A DNA stretch of 64,000 nucleotides. Origin: Streptomyces ficellus (GTDB lineage: Bacteria > Actinomycetota > Actinomycetes > Streptomycetales > Streptomycetaceae). The stretch spans positions 36,796 through 100,795 of the forward strand of contig NZ_JAUEPL010000021.1 of the NCBI RefSeq assembly GCF_030406405.1, in the 5' to 3' direction. Shown here one piece after another: positions 8,429-16,424 of this stretch; positions within the stretch are counted from its first letter, which is position 1; each line of letters opens with the position of its first letter. Both the position numbers and the translations under genes were made by a program. Below the pieces are notes generated by a model. The model was not told where the DNA came from. It worked only from the letters and a program-made list of their open reading frames with translations, and did not search any database.

Positions 8429-9088
8429 CTACGGCATGCGGTAGCCCATGCCGCGTACCGTCTCCAGCCGCCGCGCGCCCAGCTTCTTGCGCAGATTGCG
8501 TACGTAGACGTCCACGATGTTCGAGCCGGGGTCGAAGTCGTACCCCCACACGTGCGACAGGATCTGCTCCCGCGACAGGACCTGCCCGGGGTGGCGCAGG
8601 AACAGCTCCAGCAGGACGAACTCACGGGCCGTCAGGTCGACGGTCCGGTTCTCGGCACGGGCCCGGCGGGTGCGCAGGTCCAGGCTGAGGTCACCGCTGC
8701 GCAGCACCGTCACCTCGGGCGCGCGGGCGGCGGTGCGCAGCCGCAGCCGTACCCGCGCGAGCAGCTCCTCGAACCGGAACGGCTTGGTCATCCAGTCGTC
8801 CGCCCCGCCCTCCAGGCCCGCGACCGTGTCCCGTACCGAGTCGCGGGCGGTCAGGACGATGACGGGGAGCGTCACCCGGGCCTCGCGCAGCTCGCGCAGC
8901 ACGGTGAAGCCGTCGCGTCCCGGCAGGCCGATGTCCAGCACCACCAGGTCGAAGCCGCCGGTGACGGCGTAGTCGAGGGCGGTGTCGCCGTCGGCGGCGA
9001 CGGTGGTGGTGAAGCCGTTGGCGCGCAGTCCCTTCTCCACGAAGGAGGCGATCCGCTCCTCGTCCTCGGCGATCAGAATCCGGTTCAC
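8429..9088 (-). CDS. OmpR/PhoB-family response regulator
   Basis: 219 aa. The receiver domain (about 1-115) has acidic residues in IAEDEE, the phospho-acceptor in VVLDIGLPG, T in VLTARD and K in MTKPF. The winged-helix output domain (about 125-219) has LTAREFVLLELFLRHPGQVLSR and NIVDVYVRNLRKKL. The GTG start overlaps the sensor kinase stop (GTGA). CutR-like or TcrA-like regulators are the closest match by eye. A repeated box upstream of its own operon and of the permease operon suggests autoregulation plus control of the transporter. Confidence 0.93.
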   Translation of the reverse strand: MNRILIAEDEERIASFVEKGLRANGFTTTVAADGDTALDYAVTGGFDLVVLDIGLPGRDGFTVLRELREARVTLPVIVLTARDSVRDTVAGLEGGADDWMTKPFRFEELLARVRLRLRTAARAPEVTVLRSGDLSLDLRTRRARAENRTVDLTAREFVLLELFLRHPGQVLSREQILSHVWGYDFDPGSNIVDVYVRNLRKKLGARRLETVRGMGYRMP

Positions 9089-10545
9089 TCGTCTTCCTCC
9101 AGTGCGAGTACGAGGACGAAGGTGGCGCCCCCGCCCTCGGTGGGGCGCAGCTCGACGCGGCCGCCCGGGTGGCCCTCGGCGATGGCCCGCACGATGGAAA
9201 GACCGAGCCCGGCGCCGCCGCTGGTGAGCGTGGAGCGCCGCGCCGTGCCGCGCCGGAACCGCTCGAAGATCACGGGGATGTCCTGGGGCTGCACACCGGG
9301 CCCGCTGTCGGCGACGTACAGCTCGACGCGGCCGTCCAGTTGGCGCGAGCCGATTCTTATGCGCTGGCCGGGGACGGTGTGCTGGACGGCGTTCTGCGCG
9401 AGTTGGACCATCGCCTGGGTGATGCGCTGCGGGTCGAGCTCGGCCTCGCGGTCGGCGACGCCGTCCAGGACCCACTCGCGCTCGCCCAGCGCCCGCGCCT
9501 TCACGAACACGTCGGCCGTCAGCTCGGCGAGCTGGACCGGCTCGGGGGTGACGAAGTCGGGGCGCTCGGCCTTGGCGAGCAGCAGCAGGTCCTCCACGAT
9601 CCGGCTCATCCGGTCCAGTTCGTCGGTGACCAGCCGGACCGTCTCGGCCTGCTCCACGGGGTCGTCGCCCATCAGCTCCAGATGGCCGCGCACGATCGTG
9701 ATGGGGGTGCGCAGCTCGTGCCCGGCGTCGTCCACGAACTGGCGCTGGGCCGCGAACGCCCGCTCCAGCCGGTCCAGCATGCCGTTGAACGTCTCGGCCA
9801 GCAGCGCGATGTCGTCGCGGCCCTGCACCGGGATGCGGCGTGTCAGATCCTGCTCGGTGAGCTGCGCGGCCGCCCGGCGCACCACGCGTACCGGGGCGAG
9901 GATGCGGCCGGCGACGGCCCAGCCGATGCCGGTCGTCATCAGCAGGGCGACGCCCGAGATGGCGAGCTGGGTGCGGAACGCCTCCGCGGCGATGGCCTGC
10001 TCGTGGTCGGCGTGGAACGCCACGACGAAGGCGCCCGGCGCGGCCCGGCCCGCGGGGTCGATCGGCACCTTGGCCCACCGCACCTCGCCCTGCGGGCGGT
10101 CGATGGTGCCGGAGCGCTCGCCGGAGGAGAAGATCCGGGCGAGCGTGTCCCGGTCCCGGTGCAGGGCGACGCCCTCCGCGATGTCGCGCGGCTGCCGCAG
10201 CACGTCGGGGGCGGGGCCGGTGCCCCGGGTGAGGCCGAGCAACTCCTCGTCGGGGTCGGAGTACTGGCGTTGCAGGAACACCTGGAGCAGCCGGCGCGGC
10301 TCGGTGAACCGGGCGCCGGTGTCGGGGTCCACGCCCTGGTCGACGAAGTTGGCGAACTCGCGGGTCTCCTGCGTGAGCAGCTGGCTGATCCGGTGGTCCA
10401 CGTCCCGCAGGAGGATCGAGCGGGTGGTCATCGCGACCGCGGCCAGCGCGACGGCCATCACCAGCAGTAGCCAGAGCAGGATCCGTACGCGGGCGGATAC
10501 CCGGCGGTCAGTTCTCGTCACCGATGTCGTCACCGCGGTCGTCAT
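9085..10545 (-). CDS. Sensor histidine kinase
   Basis: 486 aa. Two membrane helices (about 18-42 and 193-214) enclose a ~150-residue extracytoplasmic sensor region. A HAMP linker follows, then the dimerisation H-box DAGHELRTPITIV with H276, then N (MVQLAQNAVQHT), DSGPGV and GGAGLGLSIVRAI ATP-binding boxes. Partner of the regulator that overlaps its stop. The first 38 bp overlap the 3' end of the small secreted-protein gene; GTG codons at 10533 and 10521 are alternative starts that would shorten this overlap. Confidence 0.93.
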   Translation of the reverse strand: MTTAVTTSVTRTDRRVSARVRILLWLLLVMAVALAAVAMTTRSILLRDVDHRISQLLTQETREFANFVDQGVDPDTGARFTEPRRLLQVFLQRQYSDPDEELLGLTRGTGPAPDVLRQPRDIAEGVALHRDRDTLARIFSSGERSGTIDRPQGEVRWAKVPIDPAGRAAPGAFVVAFHADHEQAIAAEAFRTQLAISGVALLMTTGIGWAVAGRILAPVRVVRRAAAQLTEQDLTRRIPVQGRDDIALLAETFNGMLDRLERAFAAQRQFVDDAGHELRTPITIVRGHLELMGDDPVEQAETVRLVTDELDRMSRIVEDLLLLAKAERPDFVTPEPVQLAELTADVFVKARALGEREWVLDGVADREAELDPQRITQAMVQLAQNAVQHTVPGQRIRIGSRQLDGRVELYVADSGPGVQPQDIPVIFERFRRGTARRSTLTSGGAGLGLSIVRAIAEGHPGGRVELRPTEGGGATFVLVLALEEDE

Positions 10546-10891
10546 CGTCGTCGTCGCCGGTGACCGGCGGAACCGGTACGACGGCGTCGGTGGGCGTGGC
10601 CGGCCGGGCCGGCGAGCCGGTGGGGCTGCCGCCCGGGGTCGCCCATGGGCTCGCCCCCGAGGTCACGGCCGGGGTCCGGGCCGGGGTGCCGGCCGGTGAC
10701 GGCCCCGCGGTGGGCGTCCGTCCCGGGCCCGGCGTGGCGCTCCCGGCCGGCCGAGGAGTGGCGTCCAGCTCGACCCGGGGCGGCACCTTGGTCGTCTCGG
10801 GCGTATCGGTCAGCGTGTAACTGGTCGCGGCGATGCCGAGCGGGATGGCGACGACCGCGGCGAGCGTCACCATGCGATGGGAGAAAGCCAT
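10508..10891 (-). CDS. Small secreted or membrane-anchored Pro/Thr/Ser-rich protein with acidic tail
   Basis: 127 aa from the ATG at 10891. The N-terminus MAFSHRMVTLAAVVAIPLGI reads as a signal peptide or anchor. The rest is low complexity: Pro/Thr/Ala/Gly-rich for ~90 residues, ending in DDDDDDRGDDIGDEN. No family recognised. It is the first gene of the operon with the sensor kinase and regulator, so it may be an accessory to signalling. The acidic tail could bind cations, which is speculation. GTG codons a few residues upstream (10915) are an alternative start. Confidence 0.6.
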   Translation of the reverse strand: MAFSHRMVTLAAVVAIPLGIAATSYTLTDTPETTKVPPRVELDATPRPAGSATPGPGRTPTAGPSPAGTPARTPAVTSGASPWATPGGSPTGSPARPATPTDAVVPVPPVTGDDDDDDRGDDIGDEN

Positions 10892-10923
10892 GCGCCCATC
10901 CTGGCCGGGCACCACCCTCGCCC

Positions 10924-10952
10924 GAATGAGCGCCGGATGAAGGCTCCTTCAT
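10924..10952 (-). promoter_or_regulatory. Regulatory box plus inverted repeat upstream of the two-component operon
   Basis: On the minus strand three TTCAT-like repeats follow each other (TTCATGAAGG, TTCATCCGG, CTCATTCGG), the last two 11 bp apart as expected for an OmpR-type dimer site. ATGAAGG-CT-CCTTCAT (10937-10952) is also a perfect inverted repeat. The first 20 bp match the box at 8388-8407. Confidence 0.5.
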
Positions 10953-10997
10953 GAACGGCGCGAACGGCACGAACGGCATGAAGGGCATGCACGGCAT
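10953..10997. repeat. Five 9-bp tandem repeats
   Basis: Units are GAACGGCGC, GAACGGCAC, GAACGGCAT, GAAGGGCAT and GCACGGCAT, between the two-component operon and the Lrp-type gene. No credible ORF uses them. Confidence 0.75.
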
Positions 10998-11048
10998 CCA
11001 GCACGGGCCCGGCCCGGCGCTGAGGGCGTACGGGCGACGCGGAAGGCG

Positions 11049-11330
11049 TTACGCGTCGAGGCCGATCGCGAACGCGGCTTCCAGGTCGTGCTGCGAGTAC
11101 GTGCGGAACGCCACGTGCGTGTCCGTCGCCTCGACACCCGGGATCTTGCTGATCCGGCCCGGGATGACGTCCGCCAGGTCCTCGTGCCTGGCCACCCGGA
11201 CCATGGCGATCAGGTCGTACGTACCCGTGACGGAGAAGACCTCGCTGACGCTGTCCAGCGCGGCGATCGACTCGGCGATCTCGGGGATGCGGTCCACGCT
11301 GGTCTTGATGAGCACGATCGCGGTGATCAC
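11049..11330 (-). CDS. Stand-alone Lrp/AsnC ligand-binding (RAM) domain protein
   Basis: 93 aa, beginning MITAIVLIKTSVDRIPEIAE and containing VFSVTGTYDLIAMVRV. This is the alpha/beta effector-binding half of Lrp/AsnC regulators without the N-terminal helix-turn-helix. Such domains usually oligomerise and bind amino acids, perhaps modulating other regulators. The start ATG overlaps the rhomboid stop (ATGA), so they form an operon. The ligand is unknown. Confidence 0.9.
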   Translation of the reverse strand: MITAIVLIKTSVDRIPEIAESIAALDSVSEVFSVTGTYDLIAMVRVARHEDLADVIPGRISKIPGVEATDTHVAFRTYSQHDLEAAFAIGLDA

Positions 11331-12028
11331 GGCTGTCCTTCTCCCTCGGTGGCCGCTGGTGGGGCCTTCACTCTAGCTCCCCGCCCGAAGCGCCCCCACG
11401 CGTACAGGAAGCCCAGGCAGAACCCCACCACGTGCGCCAGGTACGCCACCCCGGGACCGCTGCCGGTGCCCCGCGCCGCCATCATCCACTGGAGCACGAA
11501 CCAGAAGACCAGCACGGCCCAGGCGGGAAAGCGCAGCGGCAGGAAGAACAGGAACGGGAAGAGGCTGGTGACCCGCGCCCGGGGGAAGAGGTAGAGGAAG
11601 GCACCGAGCACCCCCGAGATCGCCCCCGACCCCCCGACCAGCGTCTGCTCCGAGTGCGCGTGGGCCACCGCGTACGCGAGCAGGGCGAGATAACCGCAGG
11701 CGGCGTAGAAGAGGCAGAACTCCAGGTGCCCCAACCGCTCCTCGGCCATCGCCCCGAACACGTACAGGAAGAGCATGTTGCCCAGCAGGTGCAGCCAGCT
11801 TCCGCTGACGAACAGCGCGGTCAGCGGCGTGGACAGCGCCCCCGGCGAGCCGCTCAGCAGGTCGGCCGGGATCACCCCCCAGCGGCGGAAGTACGCGCTC
11901 TGCGCCGCCAGCAGCTCGTCGCCGGTGCCGTACGACGGGTTCAACCCGGACACCGGACTGATCAGGAAGACCAGGAAGCAGGCGCCGATCACGCCATAGG
12001 TCACAGTCGGTCCGCGCCAAGCGATCAT
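11327..12028 (-). CDS. Rhomboid-family intramembrane serine protease
   Basis: 233 aa from the ATG at 12028; a longer reading frame upstream lacks family sequence. Six or so membrane helices are visible. Rhomboid signatures are SWLHLLGNMLFLYVFG (His and Asn), GGSGAISGVLGAFL (nucleophile Ser) and the last-helix histidine in AYLAHVVGFCLGFLYAW. It cleaves transmembrane substrates within the membrane; no substrate can be inferred. It is coupled to the downstream Lrp-type gene. Confidence 0.88.
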   Translation of the reverse strand: MIAWRGPTVTYGVIGACFLVFLISPVSGLNPSYGTGDELLAAQSAYFRRWGVIPADLLSGSPGALSTPLTALFVSGSWLHLLGNMLFLYVFGAMAEERLGHLEFCLFYAACGYLALLAYAVAHAHSEQTLVGGSGAISGVLGAFLYLFPRARVTSLFPFLFFLPLRFPAWAVLVFWFVLQWMMAARGTGSGPGVAYLAHVVGFCLGFLYAWGRFGRGARVKAPPAATEGEGQP

Positions 12029-12186
12029 GGACAGATCATGACGTAAACGGAGGGAGCGGGACAGGGCGCCTCGCCGCGACACGGGGGTACCCCGAGGCCG
12101 TAGGGTTACGGGCAGTACCTCCGCAGTTCGACGGCGCACCGCGGCTCCGCACCCCGGCACGAGAGCACATGGAAGAGGACGGCACG

Positions 12187-12429
12187 ATGACGACGGTTCC
12201 CCTGCCGACCGCCGAGACCCGCTGGCGCTGCACGCTCTGCGGCAACCTGACGCGCTTCGACGTCACCCGGTCCTCCAAGGTCGTGGAGTACGTCCATCTG
12301 GACCTCGCCGGTGAGCCGAAGGTCGAGGAGCGCGAGGTGGTCAGTGAGACCATCGAGTCGGTCCGCTGCCGCTGGTGCAACGCGGTGGACCAGATCGAGC
12401 TGGTGGACAGGCCGGGCACCGCTTCCTGA
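12187..12429 (+). CDS. Small zinc-ribbon protein
   Basis: 80 aa from the ATG at 12187, preceded by GAGG at a good distance; an in-frame ATG at 12169 has none. Two CxxC pairs (CTLC near the N-terminus, CRWC near the C-terminus) flank a beta-rich core, a zinc-ribbon arrangement. Function unknown. Conserved among streptomycetes as far as I can judge. The NYN-domain gene follows 50 bp later on the same strand. Confidence 0.75.
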   Translation: MTTVPLPTAETRWRCTLCGNLTRFDVTRSSKVVEYVHLDLAGEPKVEEREVVSETIESVRCRWCNAVDQIELVDRPGTAS

Positions 12430-12479
12430 GACGGGAGCGGCCCGGCGGGCATGACGGACGGGTAGTGGGGTGACGGATC

Positions 12480-13844
12480 GTGGAGCAGCCCGCAAGCGGC
12501 GCTGAACCGGCCGGTGCGGCCGGTGACGCCGCCGAGGCGCTCGACCGGCCGCTGCCCGAAGGGGTGCGGCGCCGGGTCGTCGCCCTCGTCTCCGACGCCT
12601 TCGGCGGCCTGACGGTGGCGGAGCTGCCCGCCCAGCTGCGCCAGTACGCCCGGTTCACCCCGTCCCGGCGCGCGAGGTTCGCGGGCAACGCGATGGCGGC
12701 CGCGCTGGAGAGCGAGCCGCTGTTCCGGCAGCGGATCGGCGAGCGCCTCAGGGAGGGCCGGCCGGAGCTGGCCGGAGCGGTCGAGTCCGGCTCGCCCCCG
12801 GCCGCCGCCGACCCCGTCGACGTCGCCGCCGCGGCCTATGTGCTGCGCCCGGCCGGCTGGGTCAAGCTGGTCGCCGCCGCCGGTGAGGAGGCGCAGCGGG
12901 CCGACGCCGAGCGGGCCGACGAGGCGGGCCGGCGGGAGCTGGAACGGCTGCGCGCCGAGCTGGCCGAGGCCCGCGCGCAGACGAAGGCCGAGACGGAGCG
13001 GCTGCGCACCGAGCTGGACGCGGCGCGCAAGGAGGCCGAATCGCTTCAGCGCAAGCTGCGCAGCGCCCAGAGCGACGTCAAGCGCGGCGAGGCCGCCCTG
13101 CGCCGTACGCAGGCCGACATCGACGGCATCAGGGCCGAGGCGGCCGCCCAGGTCTCCGCGGCCGAGAGCGAGACGCGCCGCCTCAAGGCGCGGCTCGGCG
13201 AGACCGAGGCCGCGCTGGAGGCCAGCCGGCGGGCCGCCCGCGAGGGCCGCTCGGTGGAGGACATGCGGCTGCGGCTGCTCCTCGACACGGTCCTGGAGTC
13301 CGCCCAGGGGCTGCGGCGCGAGCTGGCCCTGCCGCCCGTCTCCGCCCGCCCGGCGGACACCGTCGACGCCGTCGAGCCCGGCCGGATGTCGCCCAAGGAC
13401 ATCGCGGCCCGCGCCCTGTCCGAGACCGACCCGGCGCTGCTGGACCAGCTGCTCGCCCTGCCCCAGGCGCACCTGGTCGTGGACGGCTACAACGTCACCA
13501 AGACCGGCTATCCCACCATGCCCCTGGAGAAGCAGCGGCTGCGGCTGCTCGGCGGTCTGTCCGCGCTGGCCGCCCGCACGGGCGCCGAGGTCACCTGTGT
13601 CTTCGACGGCGCCGAGCTCGCCGCTCCGGTGCTGCTGGCGCCGCCGCGCGGCGTGCGGGTGCTGTTCTCCAAGCCGGGCGTGACGGCGGACGAGTTGATC
13701 CGCCAGCTGGTACGGGCCGAGCCGCCGGGCCGGCCCGTCGTCGTGGTCTCCACCGACCGCGAAGTCGCCGACGGTGTCGCCACGTCCGGCGCGAGGCCGG
13801 TCGCGTCCGCCTTGTTGCTGAAGCGCCTTTCGCGGCTCTCGTAA
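12480..13844 (+). CDS. NYN (YacP-like) domain RNA-binding/nuclease protein with coiled coil
   Basis: 454 aa from GTG. The middle (about 135-265) is a long charged coiled coil (ELERLRAELAEARAQTKAE and similar). The C-terminal ~130 residues form a YacP-type NYN domain with acidic residues in HLVVDGYNVTKTGYP, VFDGAE and VVVVSTDREVADG. NYN domains share the PIN nuclease fold and are thought to cleave or bind RNA. The N-terminal ~130 residues are all-helical and have no recognised motif. Confidence 0.85.
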   Translation: MEQPASGAEPAGAAGDAAEALDRPLPEGVRRRVVALVSDAFGGLTVAELPAQLRQYARFTPSRRARFAGNAMAAALESEPLFRQRIGERLREGRPELAGAVESGSPPAAADPVDVAAAAYVLRPAGWVKLVAAAGEEAQRADAERADEAGRRELERLRAELAEARAQTKAETERLRTELDAARKEAESLQRKLRSAQSDVKRGEAALRRTQADIDGIRAEAAAQVSAAESETRRLKARLGETEAALEASRRAAREGRSVEDMRLRLLLDTVLESAQGLRRELALPPVSARPADTVDAVEPGRMSPKDIAARALSETDPALLDQLLALPQAHLVVDGYNVTKTGYPTMPLEKQRLRLLGGLSALAARTGAEVTCVFDGAELAAPVLLAPPRGVRVLFSKPGVTADELIRQLVRAEPPGRPVVVVSTDREVADGVATSGARPVASALLLKRLSRLS

Positions 13845-13955
13845 CTCCCTGGGCGCAATGCCCGATTGAGGGAAACCTACCGTCAAGTTCCCATGACGCA
13901 GCGTGGACTGTGTGTAAAGAATGTGACCTGTGAGCGAGATTTTTCGCATGAGGAT

Positions 13956-13985
13956 TTGAACTGATCACAAGATGGTCACTAGGGT
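13956..13985 (+). promoter_or_regulatory. Predicted promoter for the riboswitch-controlled NlpC/P60 gene
   Basis: TTGAAC (13956-13961), an 18-bp spacer, TAGGGT (13980-13985). This gives a ~165-nt leader containing the ydaO aptamer. Confidence 0.5.
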
Positions 13986-14035
13986 CTGGCCACGAACCTT
14001 CGCGCAGGTGATCACTCATCCGGAGTGACAGCGAA

Positions 14036-14134
14036 GGAACCGCCTAATTCCGTACAGTCCGGCCTGTTTTGCGGGGGAGCCGGGCACGATGTACGGAGCC
14101 GGGGCAACCGACCCCATAGCCCGGCAGGCGGCTC
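14036..14134 (+). ncRNA. ydaO-yuaA (cyclic di-AMP) riboswitch
   Basis: P1 closes with CCGCCT (14040-14045) and AGGCGG (14126-14131). Inside are the conserved blocks CCGCCTAATTCCG, GCGGGGGAGCCGGG and, at the 3' side, AGCCCGGCAGGCGG, matching ydaO motif blocks. In actinobacteria these switches control cell-wall hydrolases such as rpfA and NlpC/P60 proteins and turn expression off when c-di-AMP is high. The aptamer ends 26 nt before the GTG of the NlpC/P60 gene. Called by eye; a covariance search would settle it. Confidence 0.88.
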
Positions 14135-14157
14135 AGAGGAAGAAGGAGCTCGCCTCC

Positions 14158-15183
14158 GTGGCGTCCCACCGTCGTCCCAAGCAGCCGAGCCGCGCCCGTG
14201 TGACCGTGCTCACCGCGACCGCCGCCGCTGCCGTCGCCCTCTCCTCCCAAGCAGCTCAGGCTGACCCCAAGCCGAGCAAGAGCGAGGTCAAGGCCAAGGT
14301 CGACAAGCTCCACCACGAGGCCGAGGTGGCCACCGAGCAGTTCAACCTCGCCGACGAGCAGCGCGGCAAGCTCCAGAAGGAGGTCGACGCTCTCCAGGAC
14401 AAGGTGGCCCGCGGCCAGCAGGAGCTGAACGAACTGCGCGACAGCCTCGGCGCGGTGGCAACCGCCCAGTACCGCGCCGGCGGCATGGACCCGTCCCTGC
14501 AGCTGTTCCTGTCCTCCGACCCGGACACCTACCTCGACAAGGCGTCCGCCGTCGAGGCGATGAGCGTCAAGCAGGCCGAGGCCCTGGAGACCATCCAGGC
14601 CAAGCAGCGCACCCTGGCGCAGGAGCGCGCCGAGGCGACGGGGAAGCTCGCCGACCTCGAAGACGTACGCAAGTCCCTGGCCGAGAAGAAGAAGTCCTAC
14701 CAGGGCAAGCTGGCCGAGGCGCAGAAGCTGCTCAACACGCTGACCGCCGAAGAGCGGGCCACGATGCAGCAGGAGGAGCAGCGCGCCAGCCGTGCCGCGA
14801 GCGACCGCGTCGACCTCGGCAACGAGGCCCCGGCCTCCCAGCGCGGTGCCGCCGCCCTCGCGGCCGCCAACACCCAGGTCGGCAAGCCGTACATCTCCGG
14901 CGCCGAGGGCCCCAACGCCTACGACTGCTCGGGCCTGACGCAGTGGGCGTACCGCCAGGCCGGTGTGAGCATCAGCCGCACCACCTACACCCAGCAGAAC
15001 GACGGTGTGAAGATCGGTCGCAGCCAGCTCAAGCCGGGCGACCTCGTCTTCTTCAACGGCCTGTCGCACGTGGGCCTGTACGCGGGCAACAACACCATCC
15101 TGCACGCCCCGAAGCCGGGTGCCGTCGTCCGTTACGAGTCGATGGACTACATGGGCACGTTCCAGTTCGGCGTTCGCGTCTGA
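14158..15183 (+). CDS. Secreted NlpC/P60 peptidoglycan hydrolase 1
   Basis: 341 aa from the GTG at 14158, which has AAGGAG 9 nt upstream. A longer frame to 14089 would translate the riboswitch and is rejected. The signal peptide (about 1-36) ends SSQAAQA. A long coiled coil follows (40-190), then the NlpC/P60 domain with C257 (AYDCSGLTQWAY), H304 (LSHVGLY) and H316. It should cleave the D-Glu to diaminopimelate bond in stem peptides. It is paired with a paralogue downstream and resembles Rv2190c, found at the same relative place in mycobacteria. Confidence 0.93.
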   Translation: MASHRRPKQPSRARVTVLTATAAAAVALSSQAAQADPKPSKSEVKAKVDKLHHEAEVATEQFNLADEQRGKLQKEVDALQDKVARGQQELNELRDSLGAVATAQYRAGGMDPSLQLFLSSDPDTYLDKASAVEAMSVKQAEALETIQAKQRTLAQERAEATGKLADLEDVRKSLAEKKKSYQGKLAEAQKLLNTLTAEERATMQQEEQRASRAASDRVDLGNEAPASQRGAAALAAANTQVGKPYISGAEGPNAYDCSGLTQWAYRQAGVSISRTTYTQQNDGVKIGRSQLKPGDLVFFNGLSHVGLYAGNNTILHAPKPGAVVRYESMDYMGTFQFGVRV

Positions 15184-15239
15184 CGCGCCCGAACCCCGCG
15201 CCCGATCGGGTGGTTTACCGCCCTCAAAGCTGACGCTCC

Positions 15240-15272
15240 GCCCCGCCGGTGACCTTGTGGTCTCGGCGGGGC
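15240..15272 (+). terminator. Hairpin between the two NlpC/P60 genes
   Basis: GCCCCGCCG (15240-15248) pairs with CGGCGGGGC (15264-15272); inner GAC/GGT bases may extend it. No U tract. Confidence 0.55.
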
Positions 15273-15379
15273 GCCGCTGTTCGAGGCCCGTACGGCCGGT
15301 GGCCGGTGGGTGGCCGCCCGGCTACTGTCTGGCGCGCAACAGCCTGCACAGCCTGCAACAGCGGAAGGGAGCGCGGTTC

Positions 15380-16408
15380 GTGGCGTCCCATCGCCGGTCC
15401 TCGTCATCCTCGTCCGGGTTCACCCGGAGCGCGAAGGTCACTGTCCTCTCCGCCGCGGCGGCCACCGCCGCCGCTTTCGGCGCCTCACCGGCGAGCGCCG
15501 ACCCCGGCACCCCGGCGGAGGTCACCCGCGCCAAGGTCGACCGGCTCTACGCGGAGGCCGAGAAGGCCACCGAGGGGTTCAACGAGGCCGACGAGCGCAC
15601 CGACGCGCTGCGCGGGCGGGTGGCCCAGGTGCAGGACAGCGTGGCGCGCGGACAGGAGCGCATCAACCGGATGCGCGGCCTGCTGGGCGCGGTGGCGGGC
15701 GCGCAGTACCGCTCGGGCGGCATGGACCCCGCGCTCGCGCTGATGCTCTCCGAGGACCCCGACACCTACCTCGACAAGGCCGCCGTCCTCGACCGGATCA
15801 GCGAGCGGCAGACGACCGCGCTCGCGGAACTCCGGCGCGCCCAGCGCGGGCTGGCCCAGGAGCGCGCCGAGGCCACCCGCATGCTCGCCGAACTGGAGCG
15901 CAGCCGGGCCGCCGTGGCGCTCCACAAGCGCACGGTCGAGCGCAAGCTCGCCGAGGCGCGCGCCCTGTTGAACGCCCTGTCCACCGACGAGCGCGACGCC
16001 TACGACCGCGCCTCCCGCTCCGGCCGCGACGACCTGCCGCCGCTCGCCGGTGAGGCCGTCTCCGGCCGGGCGGCCGCCGCGGTGGCCGCGGCCCGCTCGG
16101 CGGTCGGCAAGCCCTATGTGTGGGGCGCCAACGGCCCCTCCGGCTTCGACTGTTCGGGCCTGATGCAGTGGTCGTACGCACAGGCGGGCGTCGGCCTGCC
16201 GCGCACCTCGCAGGCACAGCGCAACGCCGGACGGCACGTCCCGCTGTCCGAGGCGCGCCCCGGCGACCTGGTGACGTACCGGGACGATGCCAGCCATGTC
16301 GGGATGTACATGGGCAACGGCCAGGTGGTGCACGCCCCGTACCCGGGTGCCCCGGTGCGCTACGACCCGGTCGGCATGATGCCCGTCTCGGCGGTCACGC
16401 GCGTCTGA
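15380..16408 (+). CDS. Secreted NlpC/P60 peptidoglycan hydrolase 2
   Basis: 342 aa from the GTG at 15380, with GGAAGGGAG upstream; the longer frame to 15119 reads through the intergenic terminator. Signal peptide ending SPASA, coiled coil, then the NlpC/P60 domain with C258 (FDCSGLMQWSYAQAG), H306 and H318. Close paralogue of the preceding gene, including the REKL-rich coil and the shared GGMDP motif, so a tandem duplication is likely. Unlike its neighbour it has no recognisable riboswitch, so the pair is probably differently regulated. Confidence 0.92.
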   Translation: MASHRRSSSSSSGFTRSAKVTVLSAAAATAAAFGASPASADPGTPAEVTRAKVDRLYAEAEKATEGFNEADERTDALRGRVAQVQDSVARGQERINRMRGLLGAVAGAQYRSGGMDPALALMLSEDPDTYLDKAAVLDRISERQTTALAELRRAQRGLAQERAEATRMLAELERSRAAVALHKRTVERKLAEARALLNALSTDERDAYDRASRSGRDDLPPLAGEAVSGRAAAAVAAARSAVGKPYVWGANGPSGFDCSGLMQWSYAQAGVGLPRTSQAQRNAGRHVPLSEARPGDLVTYRDDASHVGMYMGNGQVVHAPYPGAPVRYDPVGMMPVSAVTRV

Positions 16409-16424
16409 CCGTACGATCGGGAGA

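Noticed and set aside
10953..10997. Coding use of the 9-bp repeats (NGTNGMKGMHG-type peptide)
   Set aside because: No ribosome site or conserved continuation; the frame overlaps the Lrp-type gene antisense.
14089..14157. N-terminal extension of NlpC/P60 hydrolase 1
   Set aside because: Those codons form the ydaO aptamer; GTG 14158 has the ribosome site and begins the signal peptide.
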